From contig JASFMY010000022.1 of the NCBI GenBank assembly GCA_050117315.1, forward strand, positions 1 to 61,093: a stretch of 61,093 nucleotides of DNA, in the 5' to 3' direction. Positions 8,461 to 19,200 of this stretch are shown piece after piece. A model generated the notes under the pieces. The model did no database searches. It had not been told where the DNA came from and saw only the letters and a program-made list of their open reading frames with translations. Position 1 is the first letter of the stretch. Every line of letters starts with the position of its first letter. The translations under genes and the position numbers were made by a program. Source of the stretch: JANQIV01 sp050117315. Lineage in GTDB: Bacteria; Bacteroidota; Ignavibacteria; Ignavibacteriales; Melioribacteraceae.

Positions 8461-8796
8461 AATCAGCTTTTCTATCTCAAAAAAATATTGATCATTTAAA
8501 GGAAAGAGGATATGAGTTTATTCTTGGGGAACGAATAAAAAATGAGAACGATCAGATAAAAAATATTAAAATTAAAAGTTAGTGATGGAGGCACTAAAGA
8601 AATAAAACAGATCAATGGTAGAGTAATAATTTCATACTCAGAAAAAAGACAAAAGAAAGATATTCAAAATAGAGAAAGGGGTTTGGATCACTTAAAGAAA
8701 AAGATAAAAAGCGGAAAATTGACAAAAGATAATAGGGGATACGATAAATACTTAACAAACACTTCACTAAGCAAATCAAAGATATTTATCAACTAA
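8461..8796 (+). mobile_element. IS1634-family transposase remnant
   Basis: The plus-strand fragments SQKNIDHLKERGYEFILGER, VIISYSEKRQKKD, NRERGLDHLKKKIKSGKLTK and NRGYDKYL match the order seen in the DDE region of IS1634 (IS4-superfamily) transposases. A frameshift separates the first fragment from the rest, and both ends of the protein are missing. No terminal inverted repeats were found. Confidence 0.6.
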
Positions 8797-8972
8797 CATA
8801 TCTATTGCCAAAATCAAATTTTGAAAATAATGTGATCTTGGGTGCTGCATCACACAAAACAGGAAAGAAAATCCGGACATGGCACTTAAGCAATATAGCA
8901 CAGAAATTGTAAATCATACGTAGTTATTTACAGCAGAAATTGAAAAGATGGCCTATCTGCCTTACAATGAGT
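8797..8972. other. Non-coding remnant stretch
   Basis: This spacer between the IS1634 remnant and the SPOR gene carries no open frame that I can assign. It may contain more decayed element sequence. Confidence 0.3.
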
Positions 8973-9662
8973 TTACAAAGGTATAATTCTGCCGTTCAGC
9001 TTAAAGTTTTTTTTGAGCGCTTCAAGCAAAGATTCCGCCTGCTCTTCACTGTTAAATTTGCCTACAATAACAACATTAAAAATTGTTCCTCCGACGGATT
9101 TTGTTCTTACATCAGAAAAATAACCTTCGGCTTCAAGTTTGCTTTTTAAGTTCTTTGCGTTGGATATATTCATAAAAGCGCCGGCTTGGATGGTAAAATT
9201 ATAAGTATCTTCTGTTTTAACTTTAGCAGGCTGTTCAGTTTCTTCAGCGGTTAAAGTCTCTTCATCGGGAATATTTCTGTCCGCAGCTTTTATATAAGGC
9301 GAAGCAGGGTATTCACTTTTTAATTTTGTTAAATAGTTTTCCGCCTTTTTGTAAATGCCGAGTGAATAGTAATAAGAAAAAATTCTATAGAGAGATGCAT
9401 CGGCATAACGGCTTTGCGGGTAGTTATTGTAAATGCCCAAATATTTATTTAGCGCTGTTTCCCCGTCGGTTGTAATTACCGCATTTAAAAACTGAACAGA
9501 CGGGTCATCAGGGTATTCTCTTAAAAGAGCTTTTGCTTCTGTTTTCGTCTTTTCAATTTCGCCGGACTCAATCTGCTTGAGATATTTTACAATATTAATT
9601 TCCTGAGCCGGGATCAGAATAAAATTAAAAATCAAAATGAAAAAATAAAACTGTGTTTTCAT
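8973..9662 (-). CDS. Secreted SPOR-domain protein with TPR-like repeats
   Basis: I choose the ATG at 9662 (MKTQFYFFILIFNFILIPAQ) because it opens a clear signal peptide; the longer frame would add 19 residues derived from an upstream repeat. The 229-residue product has tetratricopeptide-like helices in the first half (YPQSRYADASLYRIFSYYY, YLTKLKSEYPASPYI). It ends in a SPOR domain (FTIQAGAFMNISNAKNLKSK through FNVVIVGKFNSEEQAESL). SPOR domains bind denuded peptidoglycan glycan strands, so a periplasmic role in cell-wall or division processes is likely. Confidence 0.8.
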   Translation of the reverse strand: MKTQFYFFILIFNFILIPAQEINIVKYLKQIESGEIEKTKTEAKALLREYPDDPSVQFLNAVITTDGETALNKYLGIYNNYPQSRYADASLYRIFSYYYSLGIYKKAENYLTKLKSEYPASPYIKAADRNIPDEETLTAEETEQPAKVKTEDTYNFTIQAGAFMNISNAKNLKSKLEAEGYFSDVRTKSVGGTIFNVVIVGKFNSEEQAESLLEALKKNFKLNGRIIPL

Positions 9663-9677
9663 TGTCTTTAAAGTTTT

Positions 9678-9740
9678 TCTCTGCGACTCTGTGTCTTTGC
9701 GGTGAAAAGCATTTACCACAGAGACGCGAAGGCGCAGAGG
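9678..9740. repeat. Dispersed palindromic repeat, copy 1
   Basis: This 63-bp element has arms containing CTGTGTCTTTGCGGTGAAAA and ACCACAGAGACGCGAAGGCG, which can fold into a long imperfect hairpin. A near-identical copy in the same orientation lies at 10485-10546, and a diverged one at 58831-58892. Copies 1 and 2 bracket the toxin-antitoxin genes. Confidence 0.8.
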
Positions 9741-9749
9741 TTTAATAAG

Positions 9750-10202
9750 TTAAAGTTCTTCCGGATTTATGACCTTAAAAAATTCTTTAGCCGCATTTAA
9801 TAATTTTTTATCTGCCGAGATAAAATAGTCTACTTTAGAATAGCTATTGTAATAAAGCGCGGAAGCTAACTGGAGTGAATCTAAAGTTTTCAGACTGTAT
9901 TTCATCCCAAGATTATCAAGAAGTAGTATAGCATTATCCTTAATGAATTCTTCAATAGCTATTATATTAAATTTTTGAAAATCCTTATCAAATAATTGGA
10001 ATACCTTGGCTAGGTTATTTTTAGAAATTCTTTTTTCTCTGAACTTTTTTAATAAAGCTGAATGTAGTTCTATTCTTGTTAGATCAGATGTTGAGATGAA
10101 CAATTCTTCCGATAAGTCGGATAAATATTTGGAAAACTTTTCTGTTCCTTTTTCATTATGGTATATTTTAATTATCGCACTTGTATCGAGAAAGAGATTC
10201 AT
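9750..10202 (-). CDS. vapC: PIN-domain toxin (VapC type)
   Basis: The 150 residues form a PIN-domain ribonuclease. The acidic residues expected for metal-dependent RNA cleavage are present: FLDTSAIIK (D6), a central RIELHSALL glutamate, the LKTLDSLQLASAL aspartate and a terminal ISADKKLL aspartate. The gene overlaps the upstream antitoxin gene by 4 bp, a translational-coupling arrangement typical of toxin-antitoxin operons. The target RNA cannot be predicted. All active-site positions are intact, so it should be functional. Confidence 0.85.
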   Translation of the reverse strand: MNLFLDTSAIIKIYHNEKGTEKFSKYLSDLSEELFISTSDLTRIELHSALLKKFREKRISKNNLAKVFQLFDKDFQKFNIIAIEEFIKDNAILLLDNLGMKYSLKTLDSLQLASALYYNSYSKVDYFISADKKLLNAAKEFFKVINPEEL

Positions 10203-10405
10203 TCTTCATCTCGTTCAGAAATAATGTCCTCGGAAATATTACCTTCAATAGATTTTGTCAATTCCCGGACTTTTCTGAAAGATAATTCCTGAAAGTTTAC
10301 TTTGGGAATTAAAATAACTTTTACATCTGTTTCTTCATCAAACGGTAAATTATCCAGAGACAAATATCCGTCTTTAATTTTCGTATCTATTATATACTGG
10401 TTCAT
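10199..10405 (-). CDS. Small antitoxin partner of the PIN toxin
   Basis: The 68-residue acidic protein has an N-terminal beta segment (IIDTKIKDGYLSLDNLPF and VKVILIPK) similar to AbrB/DUF2281-like antitoxin heads. The C-terminal tail is charged (KSIEGNISEDIISERDEE), as expected for a part that wraps the toxin. It precedes vapC with a 4-bp overlap. The role is inferred from this position and size. It probably autoregulates the operon from the roughly 80 bp upstream. Confidence 0.7.
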   Translation of the reverse strand: MNQYIIDTKIKDGYLSLDNLPFDEETDVKVILIPKVNFQELSFRKVRELTKSIEGNISEDIISERDEE

Positions 10406-10484
10406 TTTTTAAAAAGCCTTTTTGATAGCTATTAATAAAACTAAAGAAATTCTTATTTATTTACCAACCTTTTATCTATGGCTT

Positions 10485-10546
10485 TGTCTCCGCTTCGTGT
10501 CTTTGCTGTGAAAAGCCTTTACCACAGAGACACTAAGGCGCAGAGG
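10485..10546. repeat. Dispersed palindromic repeat, copy 2
   Basis: This is nearly the same 62-bp element as 9678-9740, in the same orientation (CGTGTCTTTGCTGTGAAAAG and ACCACAGAGACACTAAGGCG). It sits just downstream of the miaB stop codon (10550-10552, minus strand) and could act as its terminator hairpin. Confidence 0.8.
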
Positions 10547-10549
10547 GGA

Positions 10550-11899
10550 TTAAACAGTTAACTGTACTTTTTCTTTTTGTGCAGAACTTTCTTCAACATA
10601 ATCGCCAAACAAAGTAGCTGAAGTAACACGGTTTATTTTTACTTTCACATACCCGCCAATAGAAATTTTTTCGGAGACGGGGATAATCACGACTTTATTG
10701 GTGCCGGTTCTGCCCGATAAAAATTGATCCGACTTTTTACTGAAACCTTCAACAAGAATAGTTGTCTCGGTACCGATTAATTCCTGGTTTATTTCGTAAG
10801 AAATTTTTTGCTGAAGCTCAATAATTTCGTTTAACCTTTTTACCTTCGTTTTTTCGGGAACATCGTCATTCATTTTATACGCTTTTGTTCCTTCCCTCGG
10901 TGAATACTTAAACATGTATGCCCCGTCGTAACGGACTGCATTCATAACGTCTATAGTCATTAAATGATCTTCGTATGTTTCAGTCGGGAATCCTGTAATT
11001 ATATCCGTAGAAAAACTTACACCTGGAATTATTTCTTTTGCTTTTTCGATTAAGGTAAGATAATGCTCAATCGTGTATCTTCTATTCATCAATTCCAAAA
11101 TTCTATTTGAACCCGATTGTACCGGCAGATGTATATAGTTGCATAAATTATCGTGTTCTGCAATTGTGTATAAAAGTTTATCCGAAAGGTCTTGGGGATG
11201 CGACGTTGTAAACCTTACCCGTATTGACTTATCGACTGCTGTGCATGAAGCAAGCAAGTCTGCAAAGTCTTTCCCTTCGTCGTTATAAGAATTTACATTC
11301 TGCCCAAGCAACGTAACTTCTTTAAATCCGCGTTCGGATAGATTTTTTATTTCGGTTACAATTGAATCAAGCAACCTGCTTCTTTCTCTTCCCCTTGTAA
11401 AAGGTACAACACAGAAGGTGCAGAATTTATCACAGCCCCGCATTACGGATATCCATGCAGACAAACCGTCTTCCCTATACGGGACAAGGTCGTCATATGT
11501 TTCGGTCCGCGAAAGTTTTACCCCGATTCCTTTTTCGCCGTTAAAGGCTGTGTCAATAAACTCGGGCAGTCTTCTGTACTCATCCGGGCCTACTACAAGG
11601 TCAACAACCGATTTTTTTTCTATTAGATCTTTTCTTAACCTTTCAGCCATGCAGCCGAGAATACCTATAACGGTACCCGGTTTTTTCTCTTTTATTTTTT
11701 TTAGGTTCCCCAGTCTGCCGTATATTCTTTGTTCAGCATTGTCGCGGATGCTGCATGTATTTAATAATATTATATCTGCATCTTCCGCATTTTTACTTGA
11801 TTTAAATCCTTCCGTATTTAATATGCCTGCAACAAGTTCGCTGTCGGCAATGTTCATCTGGCATCCGTATGTCTCTATATAAACTTTATTTTCGGTCAT
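10550..11899 (-). CDS. miaB: tRNA-2-methylthio-N6-dimethylallyladenosine synthase
   Basis: MiaB is a radical-SAM methylthiotransferase that adds a methylthio group to i6A37 of tRNAs reading UNN codons. The 449 residues show the N-terminal UPF0004 cluster cysteines (YGCQMNIADSE at the start, NTCSIRDNAE and ILGCMAERL), the radical-SAM motif GCDKFCTFCVVPFTRGRERS (C-x3-C-x2-C), and a C-terminal TRAM RNA-binding domain ending in a beta-rich GGYVKVKINRVTSATLFGD. The NIADSE variant and the length fit MiaB better than RimO or MtaB. The gene diverges from rpiA with a 163-bp gap. Confidence 0.93.
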   Translation of the reverse strand: MTENKVYIETYGCQMNIADSELVAGILNTEGFKSSKNAEDADIILLNTCSIRDNAEQRIYGRLGNLKKIKEKKPGTVIGILGCMAERLRKDLIEKKSVVDLVVGPDEYRRLPEFIDTAFNGEKGIGVKLSRTETYDDLVPYREDGLSAWISVMRGCDKFCTFCVVPFTRGRERSRLLDSIVTEIKNLSERGFKEVTLLGQNVNSYNDEGKDFADLLASCTAVDKSIRVRFTTSHPQDLSDKLLYTIAEHDNLCNYIHLPVQSGSNRILELMNRRYTIEHYLTLIEKAKEIIPGVSFSTDIITGFPTETYEDHLMTIDVMNAVRYDGAYMFKYSPREGTKAYKMNDDVPEKTKVKRLNEIIELQQKISYEINQELIGTETTILVEGFSKKSDQFLSGRTGTNKVVIIPVSEKISIGGYVKVKINRVTSATLFGDYVEESSAQKEKVQLTV

Positions 11900-12062
11900 A
11901 GTAAAAATTAACTTTCTTAATTTTTTTTAATAGGCATTGAATATAATTTTTTAATGGTTGACAAACAATTCGGCATTTATTTGTGATTACTGCCACAATT
12001 AATTTTAATTATTTGTCCAAATATTATAACTTAGTCTTTGATTTTGAATCTTCTATGAATTA

Positions 12063-12782
12063 ATGAATACTGACTTATTAAAAAAAGCTGCGGCGGAAAA
12101 GGCTGTTGAATATATTAAAGACGGTATGATAGTAGGACTTGGTACCGGAAGTACTGCATATCATGCAATCGTAAAAATAGCGGAACTGATGAAAACAAAT
12201 TCATTAAGAAATATTTTATGTATTCCGAGTTCTAATTCAACAGAAGAAATGGCAAAAGGTTTTGGAATTCCGTTAACCAGCTTTGATGAATATCAATCTA
12301 TAGATTTAACTATTGACGGGGCTGATGAAGTAGACGAACAATTGAACTTGATTAAAGGCGGAGGGGGAGCATTACTCCGGGAAAAAATATTAGTCCAGGC
12401 AAGTAAGAAATTTATAGTAATTGTTGATGAATCAAAATTGTCAAAAAGATTGGGAATGAGTTTTTTCCTGCCTGTTGAAGTTTTTCCGTTTGCAGAAAAA
12501 CCGGAAAAAAAGTTTTTAGAAAAATTGGGTGCAAAAGTAAAAAAAAGAAAGAATAATTCACACTGTTTTTATACTGATCAAAATAATATAATTTTGGACT
12601 GCAAATTTGAATTAATTGAAAATCCCTATGAATTGGGGGCAGTACTTGATTCAAGAGCAGGGATTGCGGGTCATGGATTATTTAACGGGATCGCTGATCT
12701 GGTTGTCTCTGCCGGCTTTGGGAAGGATGGAACCGCTGTTGTGCAATTGCGTCCTAAAGAAAATTTTGAAATCAGGCCGTAG
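12063..12782 (+). CDS. rpiA: Ribose-5-phosphate isomerase A
   Basis: This enzyme interconverts ribose 5-phosphate and ribulose 5-phosphate in the pentose phosphate pathway. The 239 residues include the substrate loop VGLGTGSTAYHAI (about residues 25-37), the catalytic block TIDGADEVDEQLNLIKGGGG (about 83-102) with the key aspartates and lysine, and DSRAGIAGHGLFNGIADLV near the C-terminus. The length and all motifs are normal for RpiA. It is a single-gene unit, divergent from miaB. Confidence 0.93.
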   Translation: MNTDLLKKAAAEKAVEYIKDGMIVGLGTGSTAYHAIVKIAELMKTNSLRNILCIPSSNSTEEMAKGFGIPLTSFDEYQSIDLTIDGADEVDEQLNLIKGGGGALLREKILVQASKKFIVIVDESKLSKRLGMSFFLPVEVFPFAEKPEKKFLEKLGAKVKKRKNNSHCFYTDQNNIILDCKFELIENPYELGAVLDSRAGIAGHGLFNGIADLVVSAGFGKDGTAVVQLRPKENFEIRP

Positions 12783-13283
12783 GATATAAAAGGATTAAAA
12801 AATAATTTTATAGATAATTTAAAAAAATGTTTATATTTTTCTTTTGAATGATAGTGATATGTTTCCAGTAATGATTAAAAAAAATGCTTTTTCATTCGAT
12901 AAAATGACAAATTAAATTAAAATTAAATTGTACCTCAAAGTAAAATATTTGTTGACAAGATATATTCAAATATTTATTTTACGCTCTGATACAGGAATAT
13001 TTATGTTTAATACGGATTTTATGTGCCTTGTATTATACATTCATCAGCTTACAATGAAACAAAGCGAAAGCTAACATAAAGAAGTGAGTTTTATTTTTGT
13101 TCACAAAATTTGGAATTAATTGGGATTAAAAGTTTTTACAATGTCATTCGTTAAGAGGGTAAATAAAAAAATAAATTGGGAGAAATTATATGGCCAAGAA
13201 ATTACCGCCTTAAAACAAATCTCATCTCATGAAAAAATTAAATTAAAATTGAAAATATTTTTCAACCAATATGGAGTAATAAT
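12783..13283. other. Long AT-rich leader of the giant T9SS protein gene
   Basis: These 501 non-coding bases lie between rpiA and the 2054-residue protein gene. I see one plausible promoter (12952-12980) and no stable riboswitch-like fold. Confidence 0.4.
12952..12980 (+). promoter_or_regulatory. Possible promoter of the giant T9SS protein gene
   Basis: TTGACA (12952-12957) and TATTTT (12975-12980) are 17 bp apart, a sigma-70-like arrangement. If it is used, the leader would be roughly 300 nt long. Group-specific Bacteroidota promoters differ from this consensus, so the call is weak. Confidence 0.3.
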
Positions 13284-16200
13284 ATGAATCTTAAAAACAT
13301 TCTCAAATTCCTACTTCTTTTAGTAGTATTTGTAGGGTTTACAGGTACAGATGTTTATGCTCAAACTCGGTATCTTAACTCTACCGACGGTGATGATAGT
13401 TACACCGGAGAAAATCCAACAAACAGCCCTTTAGGAACGGGGCCTAAAAGAACCCTCGAAGGTGCTTTCAACAGTTTCACGAGTGGTACAACTGTAATGA
13501 TGACAGCCGGTTCATACTCGTATGATCAAAGTAGTATTAGCGGTGGAAATGATGCAGACGGCGTGACTTTAGGTACTGGCGCAAATAAGAGTATGACATT
13601 CATAGTTGAAACCTATAACAACAATAATACTGCAAGTATTGACGGTGCTGGTGATTTTGTTATTAACTGTGGCACAGGTATAATAGCATTTCAAGCCAAG
13701 GATGCAGGGGTACAGAAAATATCTTATGCGCCAACTGTTGCAGGTGCCCGTAATTTAACTCTTACCACCGGTACGCTTAATGTCGATGGTATAGATTTCA
13801 TAGTTGGTGCTAATGCAACAAATATTAACCGAACTGAAGGTTCTTTAGTTGGTTCACCGACATATAGCAACAATGCTATGATTTTAACTTATGATGGTAC
13901 AACCTCTAAAACTGCGGGCGGTGAAGTGCCGGGGACACTAGGTTCCTTAGTGCTTTCAAATACTGCAGCTAGCAAAATTATTTTTAATTCAGCTATAACA
14001 TTTGGAGCTACTGGTGGCGGTATAAGCGGTACAACAGGTGATGTTGATGCGGACTTTAATGCTCTAGTAACAATGAAACCCTCAGTCACAGCAGGTGTTG
14101 AACCTGTCCCAACCATAGCAAATAATCAAAGTGGTGCTGATTGGACATTTGTAGGAGGCGTGACATTTCAGAGTGCTGATGTTGCTAATGGTACACCGTT
14201 ATTAAATTCGGGAAGTGGGACTATAAAAGTTACAGGAGCACTAGTTTTTGAACAACAAGATGCAACTAATGCTGAAGACAATCCTCATACATTTGCTATA
14301 TCAAATACTGGAACTGGTAGTTTATCGGTTATCGGCGGAGTTTTCGAAACAGTTACATCTAAAGGATCAAGCTCAGCTTATAGCGCAAATCATACTCCAG
14401 TTGTAGACTTTAACTTAGGCGCTGGAACAGCAACGATAGGTGGTGGAACAAGTACAACTTTTACCGGAACTTATGGAACATCCGGCGGTTCAACTGCAAC
14501 TTTAAATGGTCCTATTACCATTAGCGGTATTATAACAAATGCTGGTACTACTGCTTCTGGAGGCTACACTTTGACAGTTACTAGTACAGGCACTCATACA
14601 AGTGCTGGCAATATTTCAGGTACCGGTACATTGTTGATTACTAATGATGGTTCTTTAGCCACCACTTGGAATGGCGCAGGCCAATTGCCAAATGTTGAAG
14701 TTGCAAATAAAGCTATACTAACAGTTGCCGCAGCAACCCAAATAAACGGTACAGTTACGTCAAACTCTACTGGTTTGACCACTTTATCGGCAGCTACCAA
14801 TATTACCGGAGGGATTTTAATAAATAGTTCTGGTAGTGTAACACTAGGAGCTGGTACAACAAGTATTGGCGGCAATGTAAGTGTTACAGGCAGTGGAGTT
14901 TTAACTACTAATGTTGCGACAATCGGTGGCTCAATGTCATTGTCCAATGGTGGAGTAACTCTTGGAGGAGATGTAATTTTATCCGGTGATTATAATCAAA
15001 CTGGGGGAACAATAACTTTTGGAACTTTCACTTTTAATATGAAAGGAGATTTTACTAGAACGGTTGGTACAATTGTCCCCGGTTTCGGTACCCTTCAATT
15101 TAGTTCTGGAGGTGCTCAAACATTTTCCGGCGGTACAAACATGCGTGTTTATAACTTTAAAGTAACCGGTGTAGGAACAGGAATTACCTTCGTGAACGGT
15201 TCACTTGAAGTAGAGAATAATGCCGAGATATTATCTAATACAACTGTTGCATTAGGTACGTTAAATATAAGGATGCTTGGTGCAGCTCCTAATGCTGCAA
15301 CTAATAATAGATTTATGAATGGTGGAGAATATTCGTCATCAGGCGGCGGCGGCATCATATTTGAGGCTCCTTCTGGTACTACCTCATATTTAGAGGGCAA
15401 TGGTATTAATTCAAATATTGAAGTTAGATTAGGCAGTGAAACTGACGTCGTTCAGATCTCAGATGGTCATACTGTTACCTGGTCAGGGTTACTTACTCTA
15501 ACCCGCGGTACAATTCAAGTTGGTGATGGTGCTGGTGGTAGTGAGCAGTTTAACCCTTCAACAATTATAACTACTCCTACCATCAGGAGAAACTTAGGCG
15601 ATACATCTCCTGCTAACGGTACTGCCGATGGTTATCCTATTGACGATTCAAACGCAGACGGTACGTTTAATGCCACTAATCAAGCTTATCATTTGTTGTA
15701 TTTCGGTACTCTGACGGCAAACCAAGGTGTTGGATCAGAATTTGTTGCCGGAAGTACACCAAGAGTTATTGACCTAACAATAAATGCAAATGGTGGTGGC
15801 TTTGCAGTGCAAGTGCCTGATGCTATTTATGCATTCTCTGGTAATCTTACTGTTGCAAATAGTGCCATTTTACAATTATTGGGCACTGGCAGCAATGACT
15901 TGATTTCTACTGGAACGGATGTAACTCATACTATCAATGGCTCGGTTGTAACCACTACAGTTTCATTATTATTGAATGGAACAGGTGTAGTTAATGGCGG
16001 GACTAAAACTACAGCTACTGCAGATGATGCATCTATTGATATTTTAACAGTGAATACAACGGATACTACATATAACTTAAACGGTCTATGGAACATTGGT
16101 ACATTAAGAGTTTCCGATGGTACTGTTAATGTTGGTATGCAAACACGCGGTACTCCTGCAGATGAAGGTGATATAGGGGTATTTGCTATTACGGATGGTA

Positions 16201-19200
16201 CTGTTAATTTAACTGCAGATGCTGACTTGACTACTTCATTTACAATTTCAAACGGTATTTTTGATTTACATGACTATAACTTAATATTAAACACTGCTGG
16301 TGGCAGTTTTACTGCTACGGGCGGAGCAATTCAAAATACAGATGCTGATAGTAAAGGTTTTGTAGTGTTTGATGCAAGTGGTGCCTTTACATTAAATACA
16401 GGGACAGTAAACGTTCCTAGAATTCAACAAAGTATGTCTACCAGTGTAACAGCTAATGTTACTCTAACCGGAAACTCTGGATTCAGTCAAATATATAATC
16501 AAAAAGCTGGTGCCCTTGAATTAAATGCAAATACATTAAGACTGGCTGGTACAGATTATAATTATACAGCCGGTACCATTGTTAGTACTGCGGGTAACGG
16601 TTTGTTCGAAGTTGATGGTATCACAAATCTTAATCTAAGCGCTGACATGTCTATTCCAAACTTAGAATTGGACGATGCAACAGATTCATTATCTTTAGTA
16701 GATAATGACGGAGCTACTTCTGTTCCTACATTAGCTATATCTGATCCTAACGCTGCTCCCGGTGTGCTTACATTGACTGCTGGTCACATAAATATGCAGG
16801 CACTAGATATTCAATTAGATGATGCGGGAACAGTATTCTCATATGCTGCGGGTACGTTAGAAGCAGTTACTACTAACTCTGTGGATGTAGATAACGACAA
16901 AAATGGAGAATTAGTATTTAGCGGCTCAGGTGCTCAAACATTGTCATTAACCAATACAGGATTAGTAATTCCTAACGTAAGGATTGATGGTACTTCTGAT
17001 GTTTCATTGCCGGCAGTTGGAGCAGCGGGTCATAATGCTTTCACTATTTCAGATAGATTAGTGCTTGAAAGCACAGGTGACTTAAACTTTATAGCAGACG
17101 GTGTATTGACTTTAGGTGACGGTGCATGGGTTAAAAGAATGAATAATGGTGGTATTTTAGATAAAGTACCTACATTTGGCGAGAAAATATATAACGAATA
17201 TGAAGCTACTGCAGCAATTGTTTCTGGTAAAGAACAAAAATCATCTATTACCGGCCTTTATATAAACAATTCCGTCGGTATTGACGTTGATGCAACTCAA
17301 AATCTAACAGTTGAAGAAATATTATACTTAAATTCAGGTGACTACGATTTTGAACAAACAGCAAATACAATTTACACAATTACAATGGGTGAAAACTCAA
17401 CCGTTTATGTAAATGGCGGAACACTAGATAACTCGGGTTCAACTACAGTTACATCATTATTAGGCGGACCTGTAACACTTGAATATGTCAACTCTGCAGG
17501 TGGTGTTCTTTCAACTACGAGTAGTGAATTCCCTGCTACCGATGGTTTTGTAAGTACTCTTAAGGTTATGAGTCCGAAAGGATCAGGCGGTGTAGATTTG
17601 CACGCTGATAGGACAGTTGGTGATTTATTCATGGAAACAGGTATTGATCTTGTTGCTGCAAGTCCAACTCATGTCAATACAGTTCCATTTGACTTAAACG
17701 GAAATGACCTAACAGTCTCTTCTGATAGTTCTGCTACGTTAAATAGAGGTGTATTAACAAATAGCTTGCAGGGAACATCCGCATCAACATTAGATGTAGC
17801 TGGTTACCTGATTACATCCGCAAATTCTACTATCAATGATGTTATTGTTAATGTTGGTAAAGATGCTACTTTGGCAGGTAATTATGCAAGTACTGCTACA
17901 CCAACTGAAAGCATGACAATTCAAGGAAATGCAACCTTTGCTGCATTTACCGGTAACGCTACTGTATTTGGTGGAAGCACAATTAACGGTGCATTTAAAG
18001 GTACATTAACAGCCTACCAAGATATAGATGTAACCCTTGCCGGAGGTTTAGATGCGGGAACAAGCATAACATTTACAGGTGATTCTAATCCCCAAAACAT
18101 AAATCTTGCTGGAGATGATCAAATCACTAACCTAACTATAAACAAAGCAAATTCAAGTAATGAAGTTCATTTGAATGGTGGTTCTTTAATATTAGGTGAT
18201 CAAGCAGTAACAGCTGCAAGTACGGGAACAGTAACATTTACCAGAGGTCTTCTGATTATCGAAGATGGCAAAGAGTTAGTCCTGGATAATCCTACTGGGA
18301 ATACAGCCGGACAAGGCTTTGTTGATAATGTTGCATCCGGTGATATGAGCCACGTGGTTGGGACTGTTACCCAGGGTGTTAAGACCGGAACTAATACTTC
18401 AAATGGTAGAACTGAATTCCCTGTAGGTACTAAAACAGCTTCGAGACGTGTTGCAATTACAATAGTTGACCAAGGTATTAATCCTGGACCAGTTGGTGTA
18501 GATGTATCAGTCAATCATCAGGAAGAAGTTGTTGAAGGTGCTGTTGGTTTACCGATAGACTTTAATGATCACCAATACGCAAGGTACCCTGATTTCTTCT
18601 GGAATATTTGGTCAACTGCAGATATGGGCAATATTGATTTTGACTTGTCATTAACTGCAGAAGGATTTGATGATTTTGATGCAATAGAAAATGTGGTTAT
18701 TCTTAGAAGAGAAGGTACAACTGAAGACATAACAAACAACTGGGATTTACAAGGTGAAGAATATGATAACTTTAGGAGTAATGGAATTCCTACGGTTGTT
18801 AATGAAAATTCATCAGGTGGTATAAGACCTCAAAATGCAATCTTCACTTACGGTATGCGAACAAGATTATCAGTTGAAAACGCAATTGATGATGTAATAA
18901 TCGGTACAGCAGGTGGAGACATTGTTCCAACTAAATATGGTCTTGAAGATAGATTTAGTGGTTTTGAAGGTGATCCTACTTATTCGGCTACTAGCACTAA
19001 CGAAGCAATTGCAACTGTAGCAGTCGACGGAGATACTCTTCTCATTACTCCTGTTTCTGGGGCAAGTGGTGAAACTTACATTACAGTTAAAGCTTTAGAT
19101 ACTAACAGAGATTTTACCCAATTTACATTCAAAGTAGAAGTTGATCCAACAGTTACAGACCTTGACGATATACTAGGATTACCGACAGAATTTTCACTTA

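Noticed and set aside
8940..9149. Plus-strand 69-codon protein
   Set aside because: It lies antisense to the SPOR domain and has no features of its own.
13889..18514. Several long minus-strand open frames under the giant T9SS gene
   Set aside because: They arise from the biased codon use of the Gly/Thr-rich repeats; proline- and valine-rich translations have no family features.
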